DNA from: JAXGXJ01 sp040772905
GTDB lineage: Bacteria; Actinomycetota; Thermoleophilia; RBG-16-64-13
DNA: 64,000 nucleotides
Assembly: GCA_040772905.1 (NCBI GenBank)
Contig: JAXGXJ010000006.1
Coordinates: 186,001 to 250,000 of the forward strand
Reading direction: 5' to 3'
The notes below the pieces were generated by a model. It ran no database searches. It saw only the letters and a program-made list of their open reading frames with translations, and was not told the origin of the DNA. Shown piece by piece: positions 44,346 to 52,713 of the stretch. The translations under genes and the position numbers were made by a program. Numbering within the stretch: the stretch's first letter is position 1; every line of letters begins with the position of its first letter.

Positions 44346-45797
44346 TCAATCGCGCTTCTCATAGCCCATGACCGCCTTCACCTCGAGATAGTCCTCCAGT
44401 CCGAAACGACCCCATTCACGTCCGTTACCCGACCGCTTGTAGCCCCCGAAGGGCGCGGCCAGGTCGGTGTTTGCACCATTGATGTGCACCATGCCCGTCC
44501 GCATGCGGCGGGCCACGCGGCGCGCCCTCTCCAGGTCCGCCGACTGCAAATAGCCGGACAGGCCATATACGCTATCGTTGGCGATGCCGACGGCCTCATC
44601 CTCATCCCGGAAGGGGATCATACACAGCACCGGGCCGAAGATCTCCTCCTGAGCGATGACCATGGAGTTGTCCACGTCAGCGAAGACGGTCGGCTTGACA
44701 TAGAACCCGCGGCCCAGGCCCGCCGGACGCGCCGTCCCCCCCGCCGCCAAGCGGGCACCCTGCGCCAGGCCGTTCCTGATGTAGCTGATGACCGACTCAT
44801 ACTGCTTCCTGCCCGCCACGGGGCCGAGGAAGGTGTCGGCACACGTGGGATCTCCCACCGCCAGACCGTCGGCGACCGCGGCCGCGATCTCCACCGCCTG
44901 TTCGTAGATGGGCCGAGCCACCAGCATGCGGGTGGGCGCGTTGCAGCTCTGACCTGAATTGCGCATGCAGGCCTTCACACCCTGGGTCACGACCTTCTCG
45001 ACGTCCACATCTTCGAAGATGATGTTGGCCGACTTGCCTCCGAGTTCCTGCGACACCCGCTTGATGGAATCGGCCGCCGCGCGTGCAGTGGCGGCACCAA
45101 CGGGCGTGGAGGCGGTGACGGACACCATGTCCACCGATGGATGCGCCGCCAGGTGACCGCCGAGCAGCGAGCCTGGGCCATTGACCAGGTTGAAGACCCC
45201 CGGCGGAACGCCGGCCTCCTCCATGCACTCGGCGAAGATGAGCGTCGAAAGGGGAGAGTGCTGGCTGGGCTTGAGCACCATGGTGCACCCCGCAGCCAAC
45301 GCCGGCGCCACCTTGACCATCACCTGGTTCATGGGCCAGTTCCACGGGGTGATGAGCGCGCACACCCCGATGGGCTCGCGCACGATGCGCGTGCCGCCCC
45401 ATTGATCTTCGAACGGATAGGCCTCGAGTTCCTTGATGGTCTGTTCGAGGTGCCACTCACCTATGCGGGCCTGCACCCTCTCGCTGAAGGTGATGGGTAT
45501 CCCCGCTTCGGCCGTCATAGCGGCCGCGATCTCCTCGGCTCGTCGCCGGTATGCCGCCAGCAGCCTCGACAGCAGCTGGAGCCTCTCCTCGCGGGAGGCC
45601 AGACTGAACGCCGGGAAGGCGTCGTGGGCGGCGGAGACGGCTCTGTCGACATCGGTGGCCGAGGCGGTCGCCACCTGCGCGATCACCTGCTCCGTGGCGG
45701 GGTCGATCACGGGGAACGTGTTGAGGGCGCCGGCCGGTCCGACCCAACGCCCTCCTATGTAGAACTGCAGCCGATGCTCCGGCGCGCAGGAAGTCAC
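44346..45797 (-). CDS. NAD(P)-dependent aldehyde dehydrogenase
   Basis: 483 residues with catalytic Cys in MRNSGQSCNAPTR, Glu in QELGGKSANIIFED and the cofactor-binding region TPWNWPMNQVMVKVAPALAAG. The end reads PFGGYKRSGNGREWGRFGLEDY. GTG 45797 lies four bases after the stop of the methyl-THF methyltransferase gene behind an AGGAG site, so the two are co-translated. Because the operon handles methyl transfer, an aldehyde released from, or left after demethylation of, the methyl donor is an attractive but unproven substrate. Confidence 0.9.
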   Translation of the reverse strand: MTSCAPEHRLQFYIGGRWVGPAGALNTFPVIDPATEQVIAQVATASATDVDRAVSAAHDAFPAFSLASREERLQLLSRLLAAYRRRAEEIAAAMTAEAGIPITFSERVQARIGEWHLEQTIKELEAYPFEDQWGGTRIVREPIGVCALITPWNWPMNQVMVKVAPALAAGCTMVLKPSQHSPLSTLIFAECMEEAGVPPGVFNLVNGPGSLLGGHLAAHPSVDMVSVTASTPVGAATARAAADSIKRVSQELGGKSANIIFEDVDVEKVVTQGVKACMRNSGQSCNAPTRMLVARPIYEQAVEIAAAVADGLAVGDPTCADTFLGPVAGRKQYESVISYIRNGLAQGARLAAGGTARPAGLGRGFYVKPTVFADVDNSMVIAQEEIFGPVLCMIPFRDEDEAVGIANDSVYGLSGYLQSADLERARRVARRMRTGMVHINGANTDLAAPFGGYKRSGNGREWGRFGLEDYLEVKAVMGYEKRD

Positions 45798-45801
45798 AGG
45801 A

Positions 45802-46656
45802 TCATTGCTCCTGTGCCTTCTGCATCTCACGGAATGCGGAGATGAAGCGCATGGCGTAATTGTCGCGTCCCAAGACCAGGTCGGTGGCGAGGACGGCCAG
45901 ACGCACTTGAGCCACATCCACGGTGGGGCAGGTGAGCCCCGCCTCGATGGCCAGAGCCAGATAGGCCCCGGTGAGCGCGGGACGGTTTGGCAGGCCGTGC
46001 GAGATGTTGCTGCAGCCCTGCGTCTGGTTCACGCCCAGTTCATCCTTCACCCGACGGGTGGCCTCCAGCGTGGCCAAGCCCGCCTTCACGTTGGCCCCCA
46101 GGGACAAGGTGAGACAGTCGATGATCACGTCTTCGCGCGGGATGCCCAGAGCCTCGGCGCGCTCGACGATCTTGTAGGCGATCTCCACCCGGGCCGACGC
46201 CTCAGCCGGGATGCCCTTCTCGTCCAGAGTCAAGCCTATGACAGGCACGTTGTACTGTTTCACCAGGGGGAGCACCTCCTCCAATGAGGACTCCTCGCCG
46301 GTGACCGAGTTGACGATGGGACGGCCGGGGCAGACGGCCAGAGCGGCTTCCAGCGCTTTGATCTTGCGGCTGTCGATGCACAGCGGCACGTTGACGGTCT
46401 CGGCCACGGCCTGCACAGCCTGAGGCAGCATGGTGATCTCGTCGACGCCGGTGGCGCCCACGTTCACATCTAGGATGTCGGCGCCGGCGGCCACCTGGTT
46501 CAGCGCCTCCTCGCGCACGACGCTCAGGTCACCGGCCCGCAGCGCCTCGGCCAGTCGCTTCTTGCCCGTGGGATTGATGCGCTCACCGATGAAGACGGTG
46601 GGCCTATCCCCTCCGATGATCACCTCGCGTTCCGCGCTGAGTACTCGAGTATCCAT
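45802..46656 (-). CDS. Methyltetrahydrofolate:corrinoid methyltransferase (AcsE/MtvA-like)
   Basis: A 284-residue pterin-binding TIM barrel: FIGERINPTGKKRLAEAL, GADILDVNVGATGVDE, LCIDSRKIKALEAAL, CSNISHGLPNRP and CPTVDVAQVR. It moves a methyl group between THF and a corrinoid protein. ATG 46656 has an AAGGAG site; the upstream extension to 46728 is not conserved. It lies between the DUF1638 gene and the aldehyde dehydrogenase gene. Serving the CO2-derived methyl group (AcsE role) or methyl groups from an O-demethylase module (MtvA role) are both possible. The position next to the URO-D-like methyltransferase favours the latter. Confidence 0.9.
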   Translation of the reverse strand: MDTRVLSAEREVIIGGDRPTVFIGERINPTGKKRLAEALRAGDLSVVREEALNQVAAGADILDVNVGATGVDEITMLPQAVQAVAETVNVPLCIDSRKIKALEAALAVCPGRPIVNSVTGEESSLEEVLPLVKQYNVPVIGLTLDEKGIPAEASARVEIAYKIVERAEALGIPREDVIIDCLTLSLGANVKAGLATLEATRRVKDELGVNQTQGCSNISHGLPNRPALTGAYLALAIEAGLTCPTVDVAQVRLAVLATDLVLGRDNYAMRFISAFREMQKAQEQ

Positions 46657-46749
46657 CGTCAGCTTCTCCTTCGTTCTCGTCCGACTTTCGTCAACACCCG
46701 CCTGTGCGGGGATCGGCCCGCAGCTCACGAGCCGGCGCGTTCGTACCGT

Positions 46750-47520
46750 TCATGAGCCGCCCGCTGAGGCCAGCAGATGACCGAACCCGATCCTCTCTCC
46801 CGGGGCGATGGTCACGATCTCGCTGTTGCGCTCACCGGCGAACAGTCGGCGCAGCAACTGCGTGGAGCCCTCGACCACCTTGTGTTCCAACTCCAGCTCA
46901 GCGGCATACGCGCGGCTCACATCCAGACAGTCACCCACATCGTAGGCCTTCGTGTCGATGAGGCTCACGCGCTCATAGCCTGCGAACATGGCGCGCCGCA
47001 GAGTCGCCGCCCGTTCAGGTCCGAACCGTTCCGCCAAGTCGACGAACGCCTGCGAGAGCGAGCTGTCGTGGCGGAACCATCCCCGCGTGACGTAGTAACT
47101 GCGCGTGTCGCGCGGTATCGCCTCACGTGTGCAACCATGGTTGAGGAACAGGGAGATGCAGTCGTCCACCCGAGGGAACACGAGCTCGACGCGTTCCGAG
47201 CCCAGTCCCTGCAACCCTTTGCCACAGAATCCCAGCGCCAGCACAGCCTGGGTGACCGGTTTCACCGTCACCGCAGTCCGCCGCCCGTCGGCGGCTCCAG
47301 ACCCCGGCCTGACGGAGGGCAGATCCACCTGGGAGCCGGTGCGATGACCCTCGTCCAGCAGGTCGACCAGATGTTGCAGGGCGGCGTTCAAGCGCTCCGG
47401 ACGGTCGTGCAACCCGCTCTCCACCCACACCACCGGAGGCCGGGCCGCCGCGGGGATGGCAGCGAGAGCCGTCCCCACCTCGTCCTCGATCATCTCGCAG
47501 GCGAGGATCACTCTGTCCAC
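46750..47520 (-). CDS. DUF1638 family protein
   Basis: 256 residues with the family blocks VILACEMIEDEV, PPVVWVESGLHDRPERLNAALQHLVD, LALGFCGKGLQGL and VFPRVDDCISLFL. Conserved Cys (ACE, FCG, DDC) and His (GLHDRP) hint at metal binding. The function is unknown to me; I associate such proteins with corrinoid methyltransferase clusters, and here it lies about 90 bases before the methyl-THF methyltransferase gene. A hairpin separates it from the upstream URO-D-like gene. It is a candidate accessory or methyl-donor-linked protein. Confidence 0.8.
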   Translation of the reverse strand: MDRVILACEMIEDEVGTALAAIPAAARPPVVWVESGLHDRPERLNAALQHLVDLLDEGHRTGSQVDLPSVRPGSGAADGRRTAVTVKPVTQAVLALGFCGKGLQGLGSERVELVFPRVDDCISLFLNHGCTREAIPRDTRSYYVTRGWFRHDSSLSQAFVDLAERFGPERAATLRRAMFAGYERVSLIDTKAYDVGDCLDVSRAYAAELELEHKVVEGSTQLLRRLFAGERNSEIVTIAPGERIGFGHLLASAGGS

Positions 47521-47545
47521 GACGCCCTCTTCCTCACTCCGGGAC

Positions 47546-47588
47546 CGGTCGGGGGGGGGCGGGCACTCACGCGCCCGCCCCGCCCCGA
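47546..47588 (-). terminator. Very GC-rich hairpin between URO-D-like and DUF1638 genes
   Basis: ggtcgggggggg-cgggc (47546-47562) pairs with gcccgccccgccccgacc (47571-47588) with one offset. It lies in the 81-base gap after the URO-D-like stop, so it may terminate or attenuate read-through into DUF1638 and the downstream methyltransferase. Confidence 0.6.
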
Positions 47589-47601
47589 CCGAATCCGCAG
47601 A

Positions 47602-48936
47602 TCAATAGACTCCGTACTCTTTCGCCGTGTTCACCATGGCGGCGAGGTTCTCGTCCTTACCGCCGTCGGCCACAGCACCCACGTCCAGGATGAAGCCCCC
47701 ATCCTTGCCGGCGACGTCGATCAGGTTCTTCGTGAACTCCACAACCGAGTCGGTGTCACCCGCATGCATGAGCGACAGCGGCACGTTGCCCTGGATACAC
47801 GCCACCTGGCCGATAGTCTCCTTGGCCCGGGCCATGTCCGTCTGGTCGAAGAGCCAGATGGTTGAACCCTTGGGCAGGTCCATGATGGTCTCGAGCCTAG
47901 TCCCGTACCTTCCTTCCGCGAACGGGAAGGGGATCATGCCCTGCTCGATGAGACCCAGGAAGGTCGCCCGCAGGGTGGGCCAGTAGAAGGTCTTGAACTG
48001 CTCGTCGCTCATGAAGCCGTCGGCGCCTTTGTGGAGCGGCATGAACACGATGGGGCTCACCAGTTCGCCCTGCCTACGCAGCGCCCAATCGATGGCCACA
48101 GGAACGAGCCGTTCGCACGCGGCCAACACCTTCTCCGGGCGGCGGAACAGATCGACGATGATGCCCTTGGTGCCACGCAGCGTGTCGCCCAGGATGTCGA
48201 ACGGCGCTTTGGTGCCGCAGGAGGCGAAGGGCGGAAAGCCCGCCGCTTTGACCTCACCCATCACCGGGAAGACCGCCTCAGCCCAGGTGCCCAGGGCCTC
48301 GGCTGCCTCAGCCAACTGCTTGAGACCGGCAGCCATCTCTGGTGTACCCCACGCGCCTACGTGTGCGGAGACGAAAGGCAGTTCGATGAAATCGAACAGC
48401 GACGACAGATTACCGAAGCCGGCGAAGGCACCGACGGTGCGGGGCAGATAGGTGCGCAGCAGATAGTCGGAGGGGTCCGAGATGAGGTGGTCGTAGTCCT
48501 CAGGAGCCATCCACTCTTTCTCGTTGTACTGATAGCTGGCCGTCTCGGACACCCCGTGACCGGGCCATGCGTACAGCTTGTAGTCCAACGCCTTGAACAT
48601 CTGCGCCGGCGTGGTGTTGTGTATGGGATCCACGGAGGCGTCCGGCTGGAACTTGAAGTTGAAATCCTTCCAGGCCTTTGCGCCGGCGACCGGGTCGTTC
48701 ATGGCCTGAGCGGCGGTGATACCAGCGCTCTGCGCGGGCCAGAAGCCCATGTTGAGCCGCACCGGCACCCGGTCGGGGGTCTCGAGGTTGATGGCGGCGA
48801 GGATGCGGTCGACCCGAGCTTTGTAGTCGGCCTCGGCCTCAGGCGAGGCGAATTCCATGTCCGGGTTGCGCCAGCGATCGATCCGCCAGGCGCGCCTTTC
48901 CTCGGGAGTCATGTCCTCCCAGGCTTTTTCTGCCAT
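47602..48936 (-). CDS. URO-D-like corrinoid methyltransferase, substrate unknown
   Basis: A 444-residue protein of the uroporphyrinogen-decarboxylase (MtaA/MtbA/O-demethylase) superfamily, longer than MtaA. Visible blocks are RVDRILAAINLETPDRVPVR, ELPFVSAHVGAWGTPEM, FMPLHKGADGFMSDEQFKTFYW, PFPFAEGRYGTRLETI and CIQGNVPLSLMHAGDT. The His-x-Cys zinc pair of MtaA-type thiol methyltransferases is replaced by A-E-G, and the C-terminal Cys block reads LDVGAVAD, so a non-thiol methyl donor such as a methoxy or methylamino compound is likely. ATG 48936 is one base after the cognate corrinoid gene. Donor identity is inference. Confidence 0.85.
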   Translation of the reverse strand: MAEKAWEDMTPEERRAWRIDRWRNPDMEFASPEAEADYKARVDRILAAINLETPDRVPVRLNMGFWPAQSAGITAAQAMNDPVAGAKAWKDFNFKFQPDASVDPIHNTTPAQMFKALDYKLYAWPGHGVSETASYQYNEKEWMAPEDYDHLISDPSDYLLRTYLPRTVGAFAGFGNLSSLFDFIELPFVSAHVGAWGTPEMAAGLKQLAEAAEALGTWAEAVFPVMGEVKAAGFPPFASCGTKAPFDILGDTLRGTKGIIVDLFRRPEKVLAACERLVPVAIDWALRRQGELVSPIVFMPLHKGADGFMSDEQFKTFYWPTLRATFLGLIEQGMIPFPFAEGRYGTRLETIMDLPKGSTIWLFDQTDMARAKETIGQVACIQGNVPLSLMHAGDTDSVVEFTKNLIDVAGKDGGFILDVGAVADGGKDENLAAMVNTAKEYGVY

Positions 48937-48937
48937 G

Positions 48938-49570
48938 TTACGCAGCTCCCACAGTCTCTTTGGCGAAGGCCACAGCGGCCATGGCGTCGTCGCCATAGGC
49001 GTCGGCGCCGGTGTATTTGCGGACGGTGTCGTCCATCTGGCCACCGCCGATGATCACTTTGAGGCCGTCACGCAGGCCGGCGGCCTCCACCTGCTCGATA
49101 GTGGACTTCATGGTGTCGAAGGCCACGCTCAGGAAGCCGGAAAGGGCGAGCACCTGGGGCTTGTATTCCTTGACGGCGTTCACGAAGTTCTCTTCGGGCT
49201 GGTCGATGCCCAGGTCGTGCACCTCGAAGCCGTTCACTTCCAGCATGAAGCCCACGATGTCCTTGCCGATGTCGTGGATGTCGCCACGGACGGTGCCCAG
49301 GACCACGGTGCCCAGCTTCTTGGTCTGGTCGGTCTTGGCGGCCAGCTTGGGTTTCAAGATCTCACCGATCTTGCGCAGCATCTCACCGCTCATGATGAGC
49401 TCGGGCAGGAAGTAGGTGCCTTCCTGGTAGCGCTCGCCCACCACACCCATGGCTTCCGAGGAGAGGTCGAGGATCTTCTGGGGGTCCTCGCCTTTGGCGA
49501 GCAGATCGTCGACGATCTGAAGGGCTTCCTTCTCCTTCATGTTGGCCATTGCTTCGACTAGTTCATGCAT
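48938..49570 (-). CDS. Methyltransferase cognate corrinoid protein
   Basis: A 210-residue MtaC/MtvC-like protein. The N-terminal four-helix cap (ANMKEKEALQIVDDLLAKGEDPQKIL) is followed by a B12-binding Rossmann domain with the DxHxxG ligand motif GDIHDIGKDIV, LSGFLSVAFDTMKST and IIGGGQMDD. It carries methyl groups on cobalt between a substrate methyltransferase and the THF methyltransferase. ATG 49570 has an AAGGAGAG site. It lies one base before the URO-D-like gene, its likely partner, and about 100 bases after lpdA. Confidence 0.93.
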   Translation of the reverse strand: MHELVEAMANMKEKEALQIVDDLLAKGEDPQKILDLSSEAMGVVGERYQEGTYFLPELIMSGEMLRKIGEILKPKLAAKTDQTKKLGTVVLGTVRGDIHDIGKDIVGFMLEVNGFEVHDLGIDQPEENFVNAVKEYKPQVLALSGFLSVAFDTMKSTIEQVEAAGLRDGLKVIIGGGQMDDTVRKYTGADAYGDDAMAAVAFAKETVGAA

Positions 49571-49672
49571 CTCGATCTCTCCTTCGTTCGCTGTAGAACC
49601 ACTGCCCAGGGTATCTGCTGCAGTACCCAGTGTCCCCGTAATACGCGGCTGATGCAAGCACCACCCGCTCTG

Positions 49673-51097
49673 TCAGTGAGCCACGTGCACCGACTCGCCG
49701 TGCACCTCATGCGCGGCCTCCATCACCGCCTCGGCGATGGTGGGATGCGCGTGGATGGTCTCACCCAATTGCCCCACCGTCAGGCGGTTCTGCACCGCCA
49801 ACGCTATCTCGTGGATGACGTCGGTGGCATGGGCCCCCATCATGCTGGCGCCCAGCACCAAGTCGGTCGTCTTGTCGGCGATGAGGGTGACATAACCCGT
49901 CTCCTCGCCCATAGCGATGGCCTTGCCCAAAGCCGCCAGGCGATAGGTGCCACTCACCGGCTCGTAGCCGTTCTCCGCCGCCTGCTCCTCGCTGAGGCCC
50001 ACGCTTGCCACCTCAGGGTGCGAGTAGGTGCACGACGGCGTGGAGCGCAGGTCGCGCGCCCGCCGTCCCGCGGGCGCGGTGGCCAGACAGTTGTCCACGG
50101 CCACCAGGGCCTCGTACGACGCCACGTGCGCCAGCATCTGTCCGCCGTTCACGTCGCCGATGGCGAAGATGCCGGGCACGTTGGTCTCGAGATAGTCATC
50201 CACCACCACGTACCCACGCGGATCGGTCTCCACACCCACCGTCTCCAGGCCCACGCCGGCGCTGTTGGGCTTGCGCCCCACCGACACCAGCACCTTCTCG
50301 GCGCGGATCTCGGACCCGTCCGACAGCCGGGCCACCACGTGGTCGGCCGCGTACTCGCTGATCTCCTCCACCTTGCTCTTCAGCAGCACCTGGATGCCGC
50401 GCTTCCGGTAGACGCCCTGGAACTGTTTGGCCAGGCGTTTGTCCTCCAGCGGGAGCATCTGCGGCATCATCTCGACCATGGTTATCTGGGTGCCCATCTC
50501 GGCGAAGAACGAGGCGAACTCGCAACCGATCACACCGGCGCCCACGATGAGCAGCGATGCCGGGATCTTGTCCAACTCCAAGGCTGAAGTGGAGGTCAAG
50601 ATAGACGGATGGGAGAAGTCGAACATGGGCAGATATGCGGGCTCCGAGCCGGTGGCCAGGATGATGCGGTCGGCCTCCAGTGTCACCAGCCCGTCGGCTG
50701 TGTCGACGAGCACGGTGCCCGGCCCGGTGAGGCTGCCGCTGCCGCGTACCACCTGCACCTTGGCCTTCTTCAGCAGCACCTCGATGTTGTCACGCAGATG
50801 GGTGACCACCCGGTTCTTGCGCTCCATGATGCGGGTGAAATCGGGACGGACCTCGCCGATGAGCTCGAAACCGTACTCCTCGCCCGCCCGGGCTTTCGCC
50901 AGGGCCTCGGCGCTGGCGAGCAGCGCTTTGGTGGGGATGCAGCCGCGGTTGAGGCAGGTGCCGCCCACCAGGTCCTTCTCCACCAGGGTCACCGCTGCGC
51001 CCCGCTGGGCGGCGCGAAGCGCCGCCACGTAGCCGCCCGGGCCTGCGCCCAGGACGACGATCCGCAGGGGGGTATCGGTCAGTGGGGTCTCAGCCAT
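49673..51097 (-). CDS. lpdA: Dihydrolipoamide dehydrogenase (Wood-Ljungdahl-linked)
   Basis: A 474-residue flavoprotein disulfide reductase: FAD motif VVLGAGPGGYVAALRAA, redox-active CxxxxC in GGTCLNRGCIPTKALL, NAD motif IVGAGVIGCEFASFF and the C-terminal His-Glu base in HAHPTIAEAV. It reoxidises dihydrolipoamide of GcvH/E2 partners, none of which is in the window. In several acetogens an lpdA sits among methyl-branch genes, as here directly after metF. ATG 51097 is chosen; GTG 51109 overlapping the metF stop (GTGA) is an alternative. Confidence 0.93.
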   Translation of the reverse strand: MAETPLTDTPLRIVVLGAGPGGYVAALRAAQRGAAVTLVEKDLVGGTCLNRGCIPTKALLASAEALAKARAGEEYGFELIGEVRPDFTRIMERKNRVVTHLRDNIEVLLKKAKVQVVRGSGSLTGPGTVLVDTADGLVTLEADRIILATGSEPAYLPMFDFSHPSILTSTSALELDKIPASLLIVGAGVIGCEFASFFAEMGTQITMVEMMPQMLPLEDKRLAKQFQGVYRKRGIQVLLKSKVEEISEYAADHVVARLSDGSEIRAEKVLVSVGRKPNSAGVGLETVGVETDPRGYVVVDDYLETNVPGIFAIGDVNGGQMLAHVASYEALVAVDNCLATAPAGRRARDLRSTPSCTYSHPEVASVGLSEEQAAENGYEPVSGTYRLAALGKAIAMGEETGYVTLIADKTTDLVLGASMMGAHATDVIHEIALAVQNRLTVGQLGETIHAHPTIAEAVMEAAHEVHGESVHVAH

Positions 51098-51105
51098 GCC
51101 GACAC

Positions 51106-52005
51106 TCACTCGGGCGCGTTCGCCATGTGGATGATCTCGGGGATGATCTCTTCCTTGCCGATGGCCATGATGTGCACACCGTCGCACACCTTGTTGTCAC
51201 GCAGGAAGCGGATGTGCCTGGCGGCGATCTCCATACCCTTGCGCATCTGCTCTTCCTTGGGCACTGCCGCCAGCTCCTCCAGCAGGGCATCGGGCACGAA
51301 GATGCCGGGGACGGCGCGGTTCATGTACTTGGCCATGCCCACACCGGTGAGGATCACCAGACCGGCCATGATCTTGGTGTCGGTACCCGCAGTGATCTCT
51401 CGCGCCTGCTCCATGAAGCGCTGGAAGTTGTCCATGTCGTAGACGGCCTGGGTCTGGAAGAAGTCGGCCCCGGCCTCGACCTTACGGGCGAACTTGTACA
51501 TCTGCGGCTCGAGCGGATCGGCCTCCGGCGTCACCACGGCGCCCACGAAGAAATCGGTGGCTCCGTCCAGTTCGTTGCCGGCCCAGTCGGTGCCTTGGTT
51601 CATCTTCTTGCAGCACTGGATGAGGTGTACCGAGTCGAAATCGAACACACCCTTGGCCTGTTTGTGGTCGCCCACCATGGGATGGTCGCCGGTGAGGCAG
51701 AGCACGTTGGTGATGCCCATGAAGGCGGCCGAGAGCAGGTCGGTCTGCAGACCAAGCCGGTTGCGGTCGCGGCAGGTGGTCTGGAAGATGGGGTCACCCC
51801 CGCGGCGGACGATCTCACCGGAGACGACCAGGGAGCCCAAGCGCATGACGGCACTCTGATTGTCGGTGACGTTCAGGCCGTCGACCTTGTCCTTGAGCAG
51901 GTCGATGTCGTGCAGCATCCGCTCCACGTTGGTGCCCTTCGGCGGTCCCACCTCGCCCGAGATGACGAAACGGCCGCTGTTGCATGCGTCGCGGTAGGTG
52001 CCCAT
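51106..52005 (-). CDS. metF: Methylenetetrahydrofolate reductase
   Basis: A 299-residue flavin TIM barrel: ISGEVGPPKGTNVERML, GLNVTDNQSAVMRL, LCLTGDHPMVGDH, GADFFQTQAVYDMDNF and AGLVILTGVGMAKYMN. It reduces methylene-THF to methyl-THF, the last folate step of the methyl branch. The start (ATG 52005) shares a base with the metV stop (TGATG) and has GGGGAGCGAG upstream, so MetF and MetV are made together, as in acetogens where they form one enzyme. No rnfC2 is adjacent, so the electron donor is open. Confidence 0.95.
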   Translation of the reverse strand: MGTYRDACNSGRFVISGEVGPPKGTNVERMLHDIDLLKDKVDGLNVTDNQSAVMRLGSLVVSGEIVRRGGDPIFQTTCRDRNRLGLQTDLLSAAFMGITNVLCLTGDHPMVGDHKQAKGVFDFDSVHLIQCCKKMNQGTDWAGNELDGATDFFVGAVVTPEADPLEPQMYKFARKVEAGADFFQTQAVYDMDNFQRFMEQAREITAGTDTKIMAGLVILTGVGMAKYMNRAVPGIFVPDALLEELAAVPKEEQMRKGMEIAARHIRFLRDNKVCDGVHIMAIGKEEIIPEIIHMANAPE

Positions 52006-52682
52006 CAGTTCTCGCTCCCCATCTTCAACTTGCCTGGCCCACGCTCGACGACCGCACCGGGCCGGCGGATGACGTTCCAGTCCTTGGGCTCGTGGATCAT
52101 CACCCGCTTGTTCTCGCGCCCCTCTTTCTTCAGTTGCTCGTGGATGAGCACCCAGGCGCAGTCCATCTCGGGGTCGACCTCGCACTTGCCGTGGCTGGTG
52201 CCGCCGCAGGGACCGTTGAGCAGGCCCTTGGCGCAGCGTGTGACAGGACAGATGGCGCCGTAGTCGTCGATGACGCAGGCGCCGCAGTGGGAGCACTTCT
52301 CGACGAAGTCCATGGAGCGCTGGATGTTCCCCAGGAACAGAGGGTCGCACCCAGGGATGACGCGCTTGTCGGTGGCGGCCCGACAGGCCTGGGTACCGGC
52401 GCCGCAGGAGAGCACTAGAAAGGCGTCCGCCTGGTCGACAGCTTCCTTGTTCTGGCGCAGGATGCGCTTCACGTCCAACTCATGGCAGCCGGTGTGGACG
52501 ATCTCGGTGAAGACGACTTCCTTGCCTTCCGCCTCCAGCTTCTCCTTCATCTCGACCACTTCGGGCTCACCACCTGTGCGGGTGGCGGTAGCGCACTCCC
52601 CGCAGCCGAGGATGACGATCTTCTTCTCGCCCTCCAGATCCTCCAGGATCTCCTCGAACGGTTTCTTGGTGGAGATGATCAA
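52005..52682 (-). CDS. metV: Methylenetetrahydrofolate reductase partner, Cys-rich zinc/Fe-S subunit
   Basis: A 225-residue MetV-type protein rich in cysteine: ILGCGECATATRTGGE near the N-terminus, LSCGAGTQA and a C-terminal cluster (CSHCGACVIDDYGAICPVTRCAKGL, NGPCGGTSHGKCEV). MetV is the accessory subunit of acetogenic methylene-THF reductase and probably brings electrons or structure to MetF. The start is TTG 52682 with a GGGAGG site. It lies about 30 bases after folD. Confidence 0.93.
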   Translation of the reverse strand: MIISTKKPFEEILEDLEGEKKIVILGCGECATATRTGGEPEVVEMKEKLEAEGKEVVFTEIVHTGCHELDVKRILRQNKEAVDQADAFLVLSCGAGTQACRAATDKRVIPGCDPLFLGNIQRSMDFVEKCSHCGACVIDDYGAICPVTRCAKGLLNGPCGGTSHGKCEVDPEMDCAWVLIHEQLKKEGRENKRVMIHEPKDWNVIRRPGAVVERGPGKLKMGSEN

Positions 52683-52713
52683 CTTGCCGGACCTCCCTTC
52701 CCCGAGGGGATCG

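Noticed and set aside
42264..44957. 897-codon open frame on the plus strand
   Set aside because: It is antisense to the ferritin-like and aldehyde dehydrogenase genes. The translation is His/Asp/Val-rich with no domain pattern, as expected of a shadow frame in high-G+C DNA.
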